64,000 nucleotides of DNA, taken from NCBI GenBank assembly GCA_022826685.1, contig JAJDUL010000020.1:1-64000 (forward strand), given 5' to 3'. The DNA comes from Gemmatimonadota bacterium. Lineage in GTDB: Bacteria; Gemmatimonadota; Gemmatimonadetes; Palauibacterales; Palauibacteraceae. Below the pieces are notes generated by a model. The model was not told the DNA's origin. It saw only the letters and a list, made by a program, of their open reading frames with translations, and did no database searches. Below, piece after piece: positions 54,501-63,470 of this stretch. How positions within the stretch are numbered: the first letter of the stretch is position 1; each line of letters starts with the position of its first letter. The translations under genes were made by a program, and so were the position numbers.

Positions 54501-56200
54501 GCGGCCTCGACTGGATCGTCTTTGGCGTCTACTTCGGCGCGGTCGTCGCCTTCGCCTGGCGCCAGAGCCGAAAAAACCGCGGCGTCGAGGGCTTCTTTCT
54601 CGCCAACCGCCGGCTGGGCTGGGGGGCCATCGGCCTCTCCGTCATGGCGACGCAGGCGAGCGCCATCACGTATATCGGCACCACCGGGCAGGCCTTCGAC
54701 GACGGCATGGAGTTCGTCCAGTTCTACCTGGGTCAGCCGATCGCGATGGTCATTCTCTGCGTCGTCTTCGTCCCCTTCTTCTATCGCTCGAAGGTCTTCA
54801 CCGCCTACGAGTACCTCGAACGCCGCTTCGACCCCAGAACCCGCTCGCTGACGAGCTTCCTCTTTCTCGTGTCGCGCGGACTCTCGGCAGGGATCGTCCT
54901 CTACGCCCCGGCCATCGTCCTCTCCGTCATCATGGGCTGGGACGAGCGCGTGACGATTCTCGTCATGGGACTCATCACGGTGGCCTATACGATCATGGGG
55001 GGCATCACGGCCGTCATCTGGACGGACGTACTGCAGATGATCGTGATGTTCGCCGGCATCGGGATCGCGATCGTGGCGCTGTTCGCGACGCTGCCGGAGG
55101 GAGTGGGCGTCGGCGACGTGGCGTATATCGGCGGGATTCATGAGATGTGGCGCAGCATCGACCTCTCCTGGGACCCGACGAATCGTTATACGCTCTGGTC
55201 CGGACTCATCGGAGGACTCTTTCTCGCCCTCGGCTACTTCGGGACCGACCAGAGCCAGGTGCAGCGCTATCTGACGGCGAGTTCGCTCCGCCAGAGCCGT
55301 CTTTCGCTCATCTTCAACGCCTTCGTCAAAGTCCCGATGCAGGTCTTCATCCTCGCCATCGGCGTCCTCCTCTATGTCTTCTATCACTTCGAGCGCCCCC
55401 CGCTCGTCTTCAATTCGGCGGAGGCCGCCATGGTCGCCGAAAGTCCGCGCGCCGACGACTTCGCCGCGCTGGAGGCCGAACACGAGCGGGCGCACGAACT
55501 GCGCCGGGAGAGCACGCTCGCGGTGCTGGAGGCGCGCCGCGCCGGCGAAGACCCCACGGTGCTGCAGGGCCGGATCGCCGCGTACGATGATGAACTCGCG
55601 CGGCTGAGGGAGGAATCGAAATCGCTCGTGTCCGAAGTACGGGGGGCGTCTTCGAACGACGTGAACTACGTCTTCCCGTCCTATCTCATCGCCTATGTCC
55701 CCGCCGGCATCCTGGGACTGTTGATCGCCGTCATCTTCGCGGCCGCCATGTCCTCGCTGGACTCCGAACTCACGGCCCTGTCGAGCGCCACGGTCATCGA
55801 CTTCTACCGGAGGTACGTGAAACCTGAGGGGACGGACGCCCACTATCTGCTCATCTCGCGGCTCGCCACGCTGGGCTGGGGCGGATTCGCCGTCCTCTTC
55901 GCGCTCTACGCGGGCCAGTTGGGGTCGCTCGTCGAAGCGGTCAACGAAGTCGGCTCGATCTTCTACGGCGCACTCCTGGGCGTCTTCCTGCTCGCCTTTC
56001 TCGTGAAGCGGGCGACGGCGGCGGGCGCCTTCTACGGGCTCATCACCTCGATGCTCGCCGTGCTCGCCGTGTCGCGCTTCACGGAGATCGCGTGGCTGTG
56101 GTACAACGTCGTCGGGACGCTGGCCGTTCTTGTGGTCGGCCTCGCGCTCCGCAGGCGGGAGCCGCCGGCGCCTGGCGGGTCCGCCGCCACGGCGGGCTGA
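54497..56200 (+). CDS. Sodium:solute symporter (SSS family)
   Basis: 567 aa with about 13 transmembrane helices. The SSS core is clear: NRRLGWGAIGLSVMATQAS, GGITAVIWTDVLQMIVM and GTDQSQVQRYLTASS, then PAGILGLLIAVIFAAAMSSLDSEL. Between helices (about residues 310-385) there is a charged, coiled-coil-like insert (EAEHERAHELRRES, DDELARLREESKSLV). GTG 54497 is coupled to the small gene. Sodium-driven uptake of sugars or sialic acid-like compounds is common in the family; the link with the PIG-L enzyme suggests an amino-sugar product. Confidence 0.9.
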   Translation: MSGLDWIVFGVYFGAVVAFAWRQSRKNRGVEGFFLANRRLGWGAIGLSVMATQASAITYIGTTGQAFDDGMEFVQFYLGQPIAMVILCVVFVPFFYRSKVFTAYEYLERRFDPRTRSLTSFLFLVSRGLSAGIVLYAPAIVLSVIMGWDERVTILVMGLITVAYTIMGGITAVIWTDVLQMIVMFAGIGIAIVALFATLPEGVGVGDVAYIGGIHEMWRSIDLSWDPTNRYTLWSGLIGGLFLALGYFGTDQSQVQRYLTASSLRQSRLSLIFNAFVKVPMQVFILAIGVLLYVFYHFERPPLVFNSAEAAMVAESPRADDFAALEAEHERAHELRRESTLAVLEARRAGEDPTVLQGRIAAYDDELARLREESKSLVSEVRGASSNDVNYVFPSYLIAYVPAGILGLLIAVIFAAAMSSLDSELTALSSATVIDFYRRYVKPEGTDAHYLLISRLATLGWGGFAVLFALYAGQLGSLVEAVNEVGSIFYGALLGVFLLAFLVKRATAAGAFYGLITSMLAVLAVSRFTEIAWLWYNVVGTLAVLVVGLALRRREPPAPGGSAATAG

Positions 56201-56271
56201 GGGTTTCGCGGCGGGCACGATCCGCGCGACGGTTTTCCGCGGGCGGCGCGTGCGGTAGAGTCTCCGACGGT

Positions 56272-56299
56272 TTTCAAGCCACGACAGCTTTCAAGCCAC
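56272..56299 (+). repeat. Pair of direct repeats upstream of fhs
   Basis: TTTCAAGCCAC occurs at 56272-56282 and 56289-56299 (17-bp period), ending 9 bp before the start. Further upstream GACGGTTTTC appears twice (near 56229 and 56266). May be regulatory. Confidence 0.45.
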
Positions 56300-56308
56300 C
56301 TCATCGGG

Positions 56309-57985
56309 ATGATACGGATGCTCACGGACGTACAGATCGCCGAGGCCGCGACGCCCCGGCCCATAAAGGAGATCGGGGAGAAGATCGGACTGGGGCTCGA
56401 GGAACTCGTGCCCTACGGTCACTACAAGGCGAAGGTCGCCCCGGAATCCATCTTCGAGCGCGAGCCCGGATCGGGCCGGCTCGTCCTCGTCACCGGCATC
56501 ACTCCGACGGCCGCGGGCGAGGGCAAGACGACCGTCTCCGTGGGGCTCGCCGACGGCCTGCGCCGCGTGGGGGCGAACTCGGTGCTCTGCATTCGCGAGC
56601 CGAGTCTCGGCCCGGTTTTCGGCGTCAAGGGCGGGGCCGCCGGCGGAGGGTACTCGCAGGTGATCCCGATGGCGGACATCAACCTCCACTTCACGGGGGA
56701 CCTGCACGCGATCACGTCGGCGCACGCGCTCCTCTCCGCGGCGCTCGACAACCACCTGCAGCAGGGGAACCGGCTCGGGATCGACACGCGACAGATCACG
56801 TGGCGCCGCGCCGTGGACATGAACGACCGGGCGCTGAGGAACATCGTCGTCGGGCTCGGGGGACGGATCAACGGGGTGCCGCGCGAGGACGGCTTCATGA
56901 TCACGGCCGCCTCGGAGGTGATGGCGATTTTCTGCCTCGCGGCGAGCCTCGAGGACCTCGAGGAGCGGCTGAGCAGCATCATCGTGGGGTACGACTACGG
57001 CGGGAAGCCGGTACGGGCGCGCGAACTGAACGTGGCGGGCGCCATGACGCTGCTGCTGCGGGAGGCGATCGGACCGAACCTCGTGCAGACGCTCGAGGGG
57101 ACGCCCGCCTTCGTCCACGGCGGGCCGTTCGCGAACATCGCCCACGGCTGCAACTCGCTCATGGCGACGCGGGCCGGACTGGCCTTCGGAGACGTCGTGA
57201 TCACGGAGGCCGGCTTCGGCTCGGACCTCGGGGCCGAGAAGTTTTTCGACATCAAGTGCCGGACCGGCGGCCTCAACCCTGAGGCCACCGTGCTCGTGGC
57301 CACGATCCGCGCCCTCAAGCTGCACGGCGGGGGCGACCGCACGGCGCTCTCCACGCCGGATCCCGATGCCGTCCGCGGCGGGCTCGCGAACCTCGGCGCG
57401 CACGTCGAGAATATCCGCGGCTTCGGCATCGAGCCGGTCGTGGCGATCAACGTGTTCGCGACGGACTCCGACGAGGAGATCGCGGCCGTGGCCGAGGAGT
57501 GCGAGGAACTGGGGGCGCCCTGGGCCCGCTCCGACGGCCACGCGCAGGGTGGCGCCGGCTGTGAAGACCTCGCCCGCGCCGTTCTGGCGGCGCTCGACGA
57601 GGGCGGGGCTGCCTTCAAGCCGAAATACGACGCGGAGGCTTCGATCCGGGACAAGATCGAGGCGATCGCCCGGAAGGTGTACGGCGCGGACGGGGTCGAC
57701 TACACGCCGCGCGCCTCGAAGGACATCGCCCAACTCGAGGCGGCGGGGATCGGGGACACGCCGGTCTGTATCGCGAAGACGCCGAACAGCCTGAGCGACG
57801 ACCCGGCGCGCCTCGGACGGCCGACCGGCTTCCGGATCACGGTTCAGGACGTGCGCCCCTCGGCGGGGGCGGGTTTCGTCGTGGCCCGGGCCGGCACCGT
57901 CATGACGATGCCGGGACTTCCGCGCGTGCCCGCGGCGGAGGGGATCCGGATCGTCGAGGACGGGAGCGTGGTCGGGCTCTTCTAG
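56309..57985 (+). CDS. fhs: Formate-tetrahydrofolate ligase Fhs
   Basis: 558 aa enzyme forming 10-formyl-tetrahydrofolate from formate, THF and ATP. ATP-binding GITPTAAGEGKTTVSVGLAD, then LREPSLGPVFGVKGGAAGGG-like sequence (here CIREPSL) and the GNRLGIDTRQITWRRAVDMNDRALRN stretch in parts are typical. FVHGGPFANIAHGCNS also fits. ATG 56309 and ATG 56318 are both possible; no strong ribosome binding site. It may supply C1 units for purines and fMet, or run in reverse. No neighbouring folD or acetogenic genes. Confidence 0.95.
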   Translation: MIRMLTDVQIAEAATPRPIKEIGEKIGLGLEELVPYGHYKAKVAPESIFEREPGSGRLVLVTGITPTAAGEGKTTVSVGLADGLRRVGANSVLCIREPSLGPVFGVKGGAAGGGYSQVIPMADINLHFTGDLHAITSAHALLSAALDNHLQQGNRLGIDTRQITWRRAVDMNDRALRNIVVGLGGRINGVPREDGFMITAASEVMAIFCLAASLEDLEERLSSIIVGYDYGGKPVRARELNVAGAMTLLLREAIGPNLVQTLEGTPAFVHGGPFANIAHGCNSLMATRAGLAFGDVVITEAGFGSDLGAEKFFDIKCRTGGLNPEATVLVATIRALKLHGGGDRTALSTPDPDAVRGGLANLGAHVENIRGFGIEPVVAINVFATDSDEEIAAVAEECEELGAPWARSDGHAQGGAGCEDLARAVLAALDEGGAAFKPKYDAEASIRDKIEAIARKVYGADGVDYTPRASKDIAQLEAAGIGDTPVCIAKTPNSLSDDPARLGRPTGFRITVQDVRPSAGAGFVVARAGTVMTMPGLPRVPAAEGIRIVEDGSVVGLF

Positions 57986-58000
57986 TCCCGTGACCAACTC

Positions 58001-59758
58001 ATGATCGAGATCGAACTCTCCGCGGGTCCCCACACGGAGGACGTGGATCGCCGGCTTCGGGAATGGGCCGCCGGGGACGCGGTGGCGCGGCTCTGGCGGC
58101 GGGACCCGACGCTGTGGAGCGCGGACCCGGACACGCCGGAGCTGGCCGACCGGCTCGGGTGGCTGGACCTCCCGGAGATGTCTCCCGCCCTGCTCGGTCC
58201 GCTCGAGGAGTTGCGCGCGAGCGTGCCCTTCTGGTTCACCGATCTCGTCCTGCTCGGCATGGGGGGCTCCAGCCTCGCGCCCGAGGTCATCGCGCACACG
58301 ATGCGGGGCGAGGGGCTGCCGCTCACGCTCGTCGACACCACGCACCCCGCGGCGCTCCGCGACCTCGAGTGGCTGCGCCCGGCGAACACGATCTTCGTCG
58401 TCTCCAGCAAGTCCGGCACGACCGTCGAGACGCTCTCGCTCTTCCGCCACTTCTGGTCGCGGACCGCGGAAGTCGTGGAAGATCCCGGGGAACACTTCAT
58501 CGCGATCACGGACCCCGGGTCCCCGCTCGCCGAACTCGGCCGTGAGCGCGGATTCCGGGCGGTGTTCGAGGCGCCCCCGGACGTCGGCGGACGCTTCTCC
58601 GCCCTGAGCCCCTTCGGTCTCGTGCCGGCGGCTCTGGCCGGCGCGGATCTCCCGGCCCTTCTCGCGGAGGCCGGGGAGGCCGCGGACGCCTGCAGGGACG
58701 ACGTGCACCTCAACCCGGGCTTCCTCCTCGGAGCGGCGCTGGGAGAACTCGCGCTCTCGGGGCGCGACAAGGTCACCTTCGTCGTGGCATCCGACTGGGC
58801 GGCGTTCCCGGACTGGGCGGAGCAACTCCTCGCCGAAAGCACCGGCAAGGAGGGCCGGGGCATCGTCCCGGTCGTCGGCGAGCCCCCGCGACCTCCGGAC
58901 GAATACGGCGAGGATCGGGTCTTCGTCGGCCTCCTCCTCGGCGGAGACGCGGCGCGCGAAGCGGAGCAGTGGGGAGAGGCCGACGAGACGCCGGATCTCC
59001 TCGACGCGCTCGAAGCGGCCGGCCACCCGACGTTGCGCATCCGGCTCGAAGGATCCGAGGAACTCGGCGCTCTCTTCTTCGTGTGGGAGGTGGGCGTGGC
59101 GATGGCCGGAGCCGTCCTCGGCATCCATCCCTTCAACCAGCCCGACGTGCAGCTCGCCAAGCGCCTCGCGCGTCGAGCGATGGCGGGCGGCGGCGCGCCG
59201 GAGGGAGGGTCGCCGGACGCGGAGCCGGCGGAAGACGCGCAGGTCTCCGACGCGGACGAGATCGACCTCGTCTGGGAGCTGCCGCAGTTCGGACACGCTC
59301 CGCCCCGCACGCCCGTGGCCCCGGACGTGGATGGAATCCGGGCGCGGGTCGAGGATTTCCTGGCCGCGGTGGAGCCGGCGGACTACATCGCCGTGCAGGC
59401 GTTCCTCGCGGGCGGCGAGGAGGAGGAAGGGCTCCTCGGGACGCTGCGCGCGGTGCTCGCCGGAGCCACGGGGGCGTCGACCACGCTGGGCTACGGCCCG
59501 CGCTTCCTCCACTCGACCGGGCAACTGCACAAGGGGGGCGGGGACAACTGCGTCTTCCTCCAACTCGTCGACGACGCCGGAGAGCACGTTCACGTCCCCG
59601 AGACGGACTTCACCTTCCGTCGACTCATCCGGGCCCAGGGCCTGGGGGATCTCGAGGCGCTCGGTCAATCCGAACGCCTGGCGCTCCGGGTCCGTGTCGG
59701 CGGCCCGGAGGGCCTCGGCCTACGTCGCCTGATCCAGCTCGTCGAGGAGTCCGCCTAG
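58001..59758 (+). CDS. Glucose-6-phosphate isomerase, similar to the Pgi half of Tal-Pgi fusions
   Basis: 585 aa. The SIS-type sugar-isomerase motifs are present: LLGMGGSSLAPEVIA, VVSSKSGTTVETLSL, AESTGKEGRGIVPVVGE and GIHPFNQPDVQLAK with its catalytic Lys. The C-terminal third (residues about 450-585, TTLGYGPRFLHSTGQLHKGG) matches the part seen in bifunctional transaldolase/Pgi proteins. The transaldolase half is absent. ATG 58001 is 15 bp after fhs and lacks a ribosome binding site. It likely interconverts glucose-6-P and fructose-6-P. Confidence 0.87.
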   Translation: MIEIELSAGPHTEDVDRRLREWAAGDAVARLWRRDPTLWSADPDTPELADRLGWLDLPEMSPALLGPLEELRASVPFWFTDLVLLGMGGSSLAPEVIAHTMRGEGLPLTLVDTTHPAALRDLEWLRPANTIFVVSSKSGTTVETLSLFRHFWSRTAEVVEDPGEHFIAITDPGSPLAELGRERGFRAVFEAPPDVGGRFSALSPFGLVPAALAGADLPALLAEAGEAADACRDDVHLNPGFLLGAALGELALSGRDKVTFVVASDWAAFPDWAEQLLAESTGKEGRGIVPVVGEPPRPPDEYGEDRVFVGLLLGGDAAREAEQWGEADETPDLLDALEAAGHPTLRIRLEGSEELGALFFVWEVGVAMAGAVLGIHPFNQPDVQLAKRLARRAMAGGGAPEGGSPDAEPAEDAQVSDADEIDLVWELPQFGHAPPRTPVAPDVDGIRARVEDFLAAVEPADYIAVQAFLAGGEEEEGLLGTLRAVLAGATGASTTLGYGPRFLHSTGQLHKGGGDNCVFLQLVDDAGEHVHVPETDFTFRRLIRAQGLGDLEALGQSERLALRVRVGGPEGLGLRRLIQLVEESA

Positions 59759-59789
59759 AAGGACTCCCGACGCGGAGCGGCTGCCCGGC

Positions 59790-60749
59790 TCAGTGGACCA
59801 GGCGCACCTGCAGGCCCAGGCCCCCACCGACCCAGGCCGCCGACGGCGCGAGAAGCCGCGGGCGCTGCGACCTCAGCGCGCTCGCGAGTCCCGTTTCGGA
59901 CCCGGACGCGGCAGGCTCATCCGGGCGGGACCGCAGGAGGCTCAACGCCGTGTATCCGGACACGAGCGCCAACGCGGAGTTGGCGACGGTGGAGAGTTCG
60001 GCTCCTATGCTCGAATCCTGCCACTCGCGCACCGCGTTCCACGCAAAGCCCGCGTGTGCGACGGCAAAGGCCCCGTTGATTGCGCCAAATACGGGTCTCC
60101 TCCACCCTTCCGGTCTCTCAAGGTGACTGACAACGGCCGACAGCGCCGACAGCGGCACGACGTAATGCCAGGTGTTGGACGCCTCATCCCGGGGGCAGAG
60201 GCAACCGTCGGCGTAGGCGGGCTGGATCCTCGCGGCTTCGTCCAGCGTGAGACCCGTCTCATCGAGCCACTCGGAGAAGCGTGCGTCGCCGGCAAGCTCC
60301 CACGCGTACACGTTGTTGTCCGCGCTCGCGATCTCCCGGACGAGGTCTTCGCGACCGGACCTCTGAAGCAGGTAGGCCACGGCGCACGGCGTCCCATGTT
60401 CGTCGACGAAGACGGGCACACGGCCGGCATGCGTATGGTTGCGGGGGAACTCTCCCCGTTCCCGGTACTCGCGCAGCCAGTTCAGGGCAGCGTTCCGTCG
60501 CTCCCGCTGCGCCGCGCTGAGCGCGTCCGTCACCCTTCGCCTCAGCACCCCCTCGACGTCGAGCAGGTGCCCCTGAATCCGCCGCGTCTCCAGCACTCCC
60601 GGCTCGGCCCGCGCGAACGTGGCCGCCGGGGGCGACGCCGTCGCGGTGCGGCCGGACGCCTCGTCGCCGGCGTCCCCGGGACCCCCGGAGGCGGCGAGGA
60701 ACATCGACAGAACTCCAATGGCGGCAACGGCTTTCGATGAAGCGGACAT
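59790..60749 (-). CDS. Secreted protein of unknown function
   Basis: 319 aa. Signal peptide-like N-terminus (AVAAIGVLSMFLAASGG), then an Ala/Pro linker. A globular part (about 55-180) reads like a conserved domain with NHTHAGRVPVFVDEHGTPCA, AYLLQRSGREDLVREIA and DNNVYAWEL, and carries His and Cys that might bind metal. YADGCLCPRDEA adds a CxC pair. C-terminal hydrophobic stretches (ALSAVVSHL, FAVAHAGFAW, ALALVSGYTALSLL) suggest one to three membrane passes. Not recognised. No operon partner. Confidence 0.7.
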   Translation of the reverse strand: MSASSKAVAAIGVLSMFLAASGGPGDAGDEASGRTATASPPAATFARAEPGVLETRRIQGHLLDVEGVLRRRVTDALSAAQRERRNAALNWLREYRERGEFPRNHTHAGRVPVFVDEHGTPCAVAYLLQRSGREDLVREIASADNNVYAWELAGDARFSEWLDETGLTLDEAARIQPAYADGCLCPRDEASNTWHYVVPLSALSAVVSHLERPEGWRRPVFGAINGAFAVAHAGFAWNAVREWQDSSIGAELSTVANSALALVSGYTALSLLRSRPDEPAASGSETGLASALRSQRPRLLAPSAAWVGGGLGLQVRLVH

Positions 60750-60897
60750 GGCTGCGACTCCCGTGAAGATCCCCCCCTCCCCGGCGTTCGCCCGGAAGGC
60801 GCGGCGCCGGGACCCTATCTCGGGAGGTACCGGCGGCGGCAGCCGGAGTTCCGCGCCGCGGCGGCGGTCGGAGTTCCGCGCGCGGCCGAGCCCGCGG

Positions 60898-61620
60898 TCA
60901 GGCGAGCGGGATCTCCGTCTGGGCGTGCGAGCCGAGGAGATCGGTCCGGCCCTCGATGTCGAGGAGGGTGCGCTTGTAGCGGAGCCCGCCGGTGTATCCG
61001 CCCAGGGTTCCGTCGGTGCGGACGACCCGGTGGCACGGCACGATGATCGGGACCGGGTTCCGGCCGAGCGCGTTGCCCACCGCGCGCGAGGCCTTCGGAC
61101 GCCCGATCCGGCGCGCGATCTCCGTGTACGTCACCGTCTCGCCGAAATCGAGTCCGGAGGCGGCATCCAGCACGGCGCGCTGGAAGTCGCCCAGGGCCGT
61201 GAGGTCGACGAAGAGATCGAAGCGGGGGCGTCGGCGGCCGAAGTACTCCGTCAGTTGCTCTTCCGCGGGGGCGAGTCGGTCCGTGTCGCACACCACGGGG
61301 GTCGACGGATATCGGCGCTCGAGGCCGGCGACGAACGCATCATCGCTCTCGTCCTGCCACGAGAGCGCGACCAGACCGGCGGCGCTCGCCGCGACCCGCA
61401 TGACGCCGAAGGGCGAATGGAAGCGGCGCCAGCGGATGACGGGGCCGTCCCGGAGGCCTTTCGCGGAACGATGCAGCAGCCGGTACTCCGCCGCCCGCTC
61501 CCGGAGGTCCGGGCTCGCCGCCAGGTCCTCGGTCATCGCATTGGCAGCCTCCGCATCCAGATCGCCCAGAATCCATGCGAGCACATCCTCTTCGCCCCGG
61601 TTCGTGCGGCGTCCAGTCAT
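60898..61620 (-). CDS. Anti-sigma-like domain fused to O6-alkylguanine-DNA alkyltransferase (Ogt)
   Basis: 240 aa. The C-terminal 170 residues are a full Ogt/MGMT: FQRAVLDAASGLDFGETVTY, EIARRIGRPKASRAVGNALG and the alkyl-accepting IVPCHRVV (C196), plus GYTGGLRYKRTLL. This part suicidally removes alkyl groups from O6-guanine. The first 60 residues (LAWILGDLDAEAANAMTEDL, ASPDLRERAAEYRLL) look like the N-terminal helices of anti-sigma factors, without zinc ligands. ATG 61620 overlaps the sigma-factor stop as ATGA, with GAGGAGG in front. The obvious model is that it restrains the coupled ECF sigma factor and releases it when alkylated; this is inference. Confidence 0.85.
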   Translation of the reverse strand: MTGRRTNRGEEDVLAWILGDLDAEAANAMTEDLAASPDLRERAAEYRLLHRSAKGLRDGPVIRWRRFHSPFGVMRVAASAAGLVALSWQDESDDAFVAGLERRYPSTPVVCDTDRLAPAEEQLTEYFGRRRPRFDLFVDLTALGDFQRAVLDAASGLDFGETVTYTEIARRIGRPKASRAVGNALGRNPVPIIVPCHRVVRTDGTLGGYTGGLRYKRTLLDIEGRTDLLGSHAQTEIPLA

Positions 61621-62129
61621 ATCGGTCCCTCCTCGCGCCATACCTCGGCGAGGTCGCGGCGCAGCTTTTTCATCCCCTGGTAGACGTTGGCCCTCGCGGC
61701 CTCGGGAGAGGACCCCATCCGGCGCGCGATCGTCGCGTAGTCCAACTCTTCGATCCAGCGGAGCCAGACGGCGTCCCGCTGCCGCCGGGGAAGCTCCGCC
61801 ACACTCTTCCGGACGCGCGCCGCGGCGGCCTCCGAGAGCCGGTCCAGCGCCGCGTCGGCCACGGGAAGAGCGCCGGGCTCCAGTTCACCGGAATGGGCCG
61901 CGACCAACTCCGAGCGGCGGCGGCGCATCGAGATGCGGTCGAGCGCCCGGCGCGTCGCGACCCGGTACAGCCACGCGCGGACGTTCACGGCGTCTCCCGC
62001 CTCGGGCCGCGCGCGAAGCGCCGTCACCCACAGCTCCTGCACGATGTCGCGCGCATCCTCCGCGTCTCCCAGCATCGCGGCCACATGGCGCTCCAGTTCC
62101 CCGCCGTAACGTTCGGACCAGTCGTTCAC
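61617..62129 (-). CDS. ECF-type RNA polymerase sigma factor
   Basis: 170 aa. Region 2 (DARDIVQELWVTALRARPEA, VRAWLYRVATRRALDRIS) and region 4 (LPRRQRDAVWLRWIEELDYA, SSPEAARANVYQGMKKLRRD) are both clear. GTG 62129 is chosen with GGAGAGG upstream; the long open frame beyond it is noise. Translationally coupled to the anti-sigma-like/Ogt gene, as sigma and anti-sigma genes often are. Target promoters not known. Confidence 0.9.
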   Translation of the reverse strand: MNDWSERYGGELERHVAAMLGDAEDARDIVQELWVTALRARPEAGDAVNVRAWLYRVATRRALDRISMRRRRSELVAAHSGELEPGALPVADAALDRLSEAAAARVRKSVAELPRRQRDAVWLRWIEELDYATIARRMGSSPEAARANVYQGMKKLRRDLAEVWREEGPI

Positions 62130-62255
62130 CCGCCCCCTCTCCTTCGTTCTCACCCCGTGGAACGTATCATTTCGGAATCCGTGAAACGGGACATCTGGCC
62201 TCGCGCGCACGCGAGCCGTACCGTGTGGCCCCGCAGCCCCCACCGGGAGGTTTTC

Positions 62256-63404
62256 TTGACCGCTTTCATGAAGCCAGAGCTTTCTGTTTCGGCGTCCTCG
62301 CCGACCCGCGCCGGGTTCACGCTCATCCTCGCGTCGGTCGCGGCGGCCTGCGTCGGCGCTGCCGGAGACGGGAGCGGCGCCGCGGAAGATGAGGACCATG
62401 CGGAGACGAGTGCCGTGAGTCGCGATCCGCTCCCGGAAGAGCGGCGCTTCGCGAGCCTGATCCAGCTCACCTTCGAGGGCGAGAACGCCGAGGCCTATTT
62501 CTCCTCGGACGGACAGCGGCTGATCTTCCAGCGCCGGCACGAGGGCGAGTACGAGTGTGACCAGATCTTCACCATCAGCGTCGAGGGGGGCGACCGGCAG
62601 CTCGTTTCGACGGGACTCGGCCGGACCACCTGCTCGTACTTCTTCCCGGACGACTCGCGGATCGTCTACAGTTCCACGCATCACGCGGCGCCCGAGTGTC
62701 CTCCACCGCCGGACATGCGCCGCGGCTACGTGTGGGCGCTCTACGACTACGACATCTACACGGCGAACCCCGACGGTTCCGACGTCCGGCCGATCTTCTC
62801 GAGTCCCGGCTACGACGCGGAGGCGACCCTCTCGCCGGACGGATCGCGGATCGTCTTCACCTCCTCGCGCGGCGGAGATCTGGACATCTATACGATGAAC
62901 CCCGATGGCTCCGACGTCCGGCAGCTCACGCACGAACCGGGGTACGATGGCGGGCCCTTCTTCTCGCCGGACGGAACGAAGATCGTCTACCGGGCGAGGC
63001 ACCCCGAGAGCGAGGAAGAACTCGCGGACTACCAGGGGCTCCTGGCCGACGGTCTCGTGCGGCCCGGCGTGCTCGACATATACGTGATGGACGTGGACGG
63101 CTCGAACCGGCTGCGCCTCACGAACAACGGGGCGGCGAACTTCGCCCCCTTCTTCCACCCGAGCGGCGAGAAGGTGATCTTCTCGTCGAACCTGAACGAT
63201 CCGAGCGGCCGCGACTTCGACCTCTTCCTCGTGAACCTGGACGGGACGGGGCTGGAGCAGGTGACGTTCGGCGAGGAGTTCGAGAGCTTCCCGATGTTCA
63301 GCCCGGATGGCCGCTATCTCGTGTTCGGCGCGAACCGGCACGGGTCCCACGAGGGGAACACGAACGTCTTCATCGCGGAGTGGATCGACGACCTCGCCGA
63401 GTGA
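62256..63404 (+). CDS. TolB-like beta-propeller lipoprotein or secreted protein
   Basis: 382 aa. TTG 62256 is chosen because GGGAGG precedes it by 5 nt; ATG 62268 in the same frame has no such site. The start region is hydrophobic (TLILASVAAACVG), perhaps a lipoprotein signal. PD40/TolB-type repeats are clear: AEATLSPDGSRIVFTSSRGG, DLDIYTMNPDGSDVRQLT, GGPFFSPDGTKIVY, DIYVMDVDGSNRLRLT and SFPMFSPDGRYLVFGANR. About six blades. Function probably protein or ligand binding in the periplasm. Divergent from the sigma factor. Confidence 0.85.
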   Translation: MTAFMKPELSVSASSPTRAGFTLILASVAAACVGAAGDGSGAAEDEDHAETSAVSRDPLPEERRFASLIQLTFEGENAEAYFSSDGQRLIFQRRHEGEYECDQIFTISVEGGDRQLVSTGLGRTTCSYFFPDDSRIVYSSTHHAAPECPPPPDMRRGYVWALYDYDIYTANPDGSDVRPIFSSPGYDAEATLSPDGSRIVFTSSRGGDLDIYTMNPDGSDVRQLTHEPGYDGGPFFSPDGTKIVYRARHPESEEELADYQGLLADGLVRPGVLDIYVMDVDGSNRLRLTNNGAANFAPFFHPSGEKVIFSSNLNDPSGRDFDLFLVNLDGTGLEQVTFGEEFESFPMFSPDGRYLVFGANRHGSHEGNTNVFIAEWIDDLAE

Positions 63405-63441
63405 CCGACTTCCCGCGCGGACCGTCTAGTCTCTGAAGACA

Positions 63442-63470
63442 GCCCCGGCGGCGAGCCTGCCGTCCGGGGC
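63442..63470 (+). other. Hairpin between the TolB-like and FecR-like genes
   Basis: GCCCCGG-CGGC, loop GAGCCT, then GCCG-T-CCGGGGC: 11 bp with a single bulged T. It sits 38 bp after one stop and 27 bp before the next start. No T-run follows, so it may be leader structure, not a standard terminator. Confidence 0.4.

Noticed and set aside
58001-59758. A truncated Tal-Pgi pseudogene
   Set aside because: The Pgi half is complete with all motifs, and no transaldolase remnant lies upstream; stand-alone forms are plausible.
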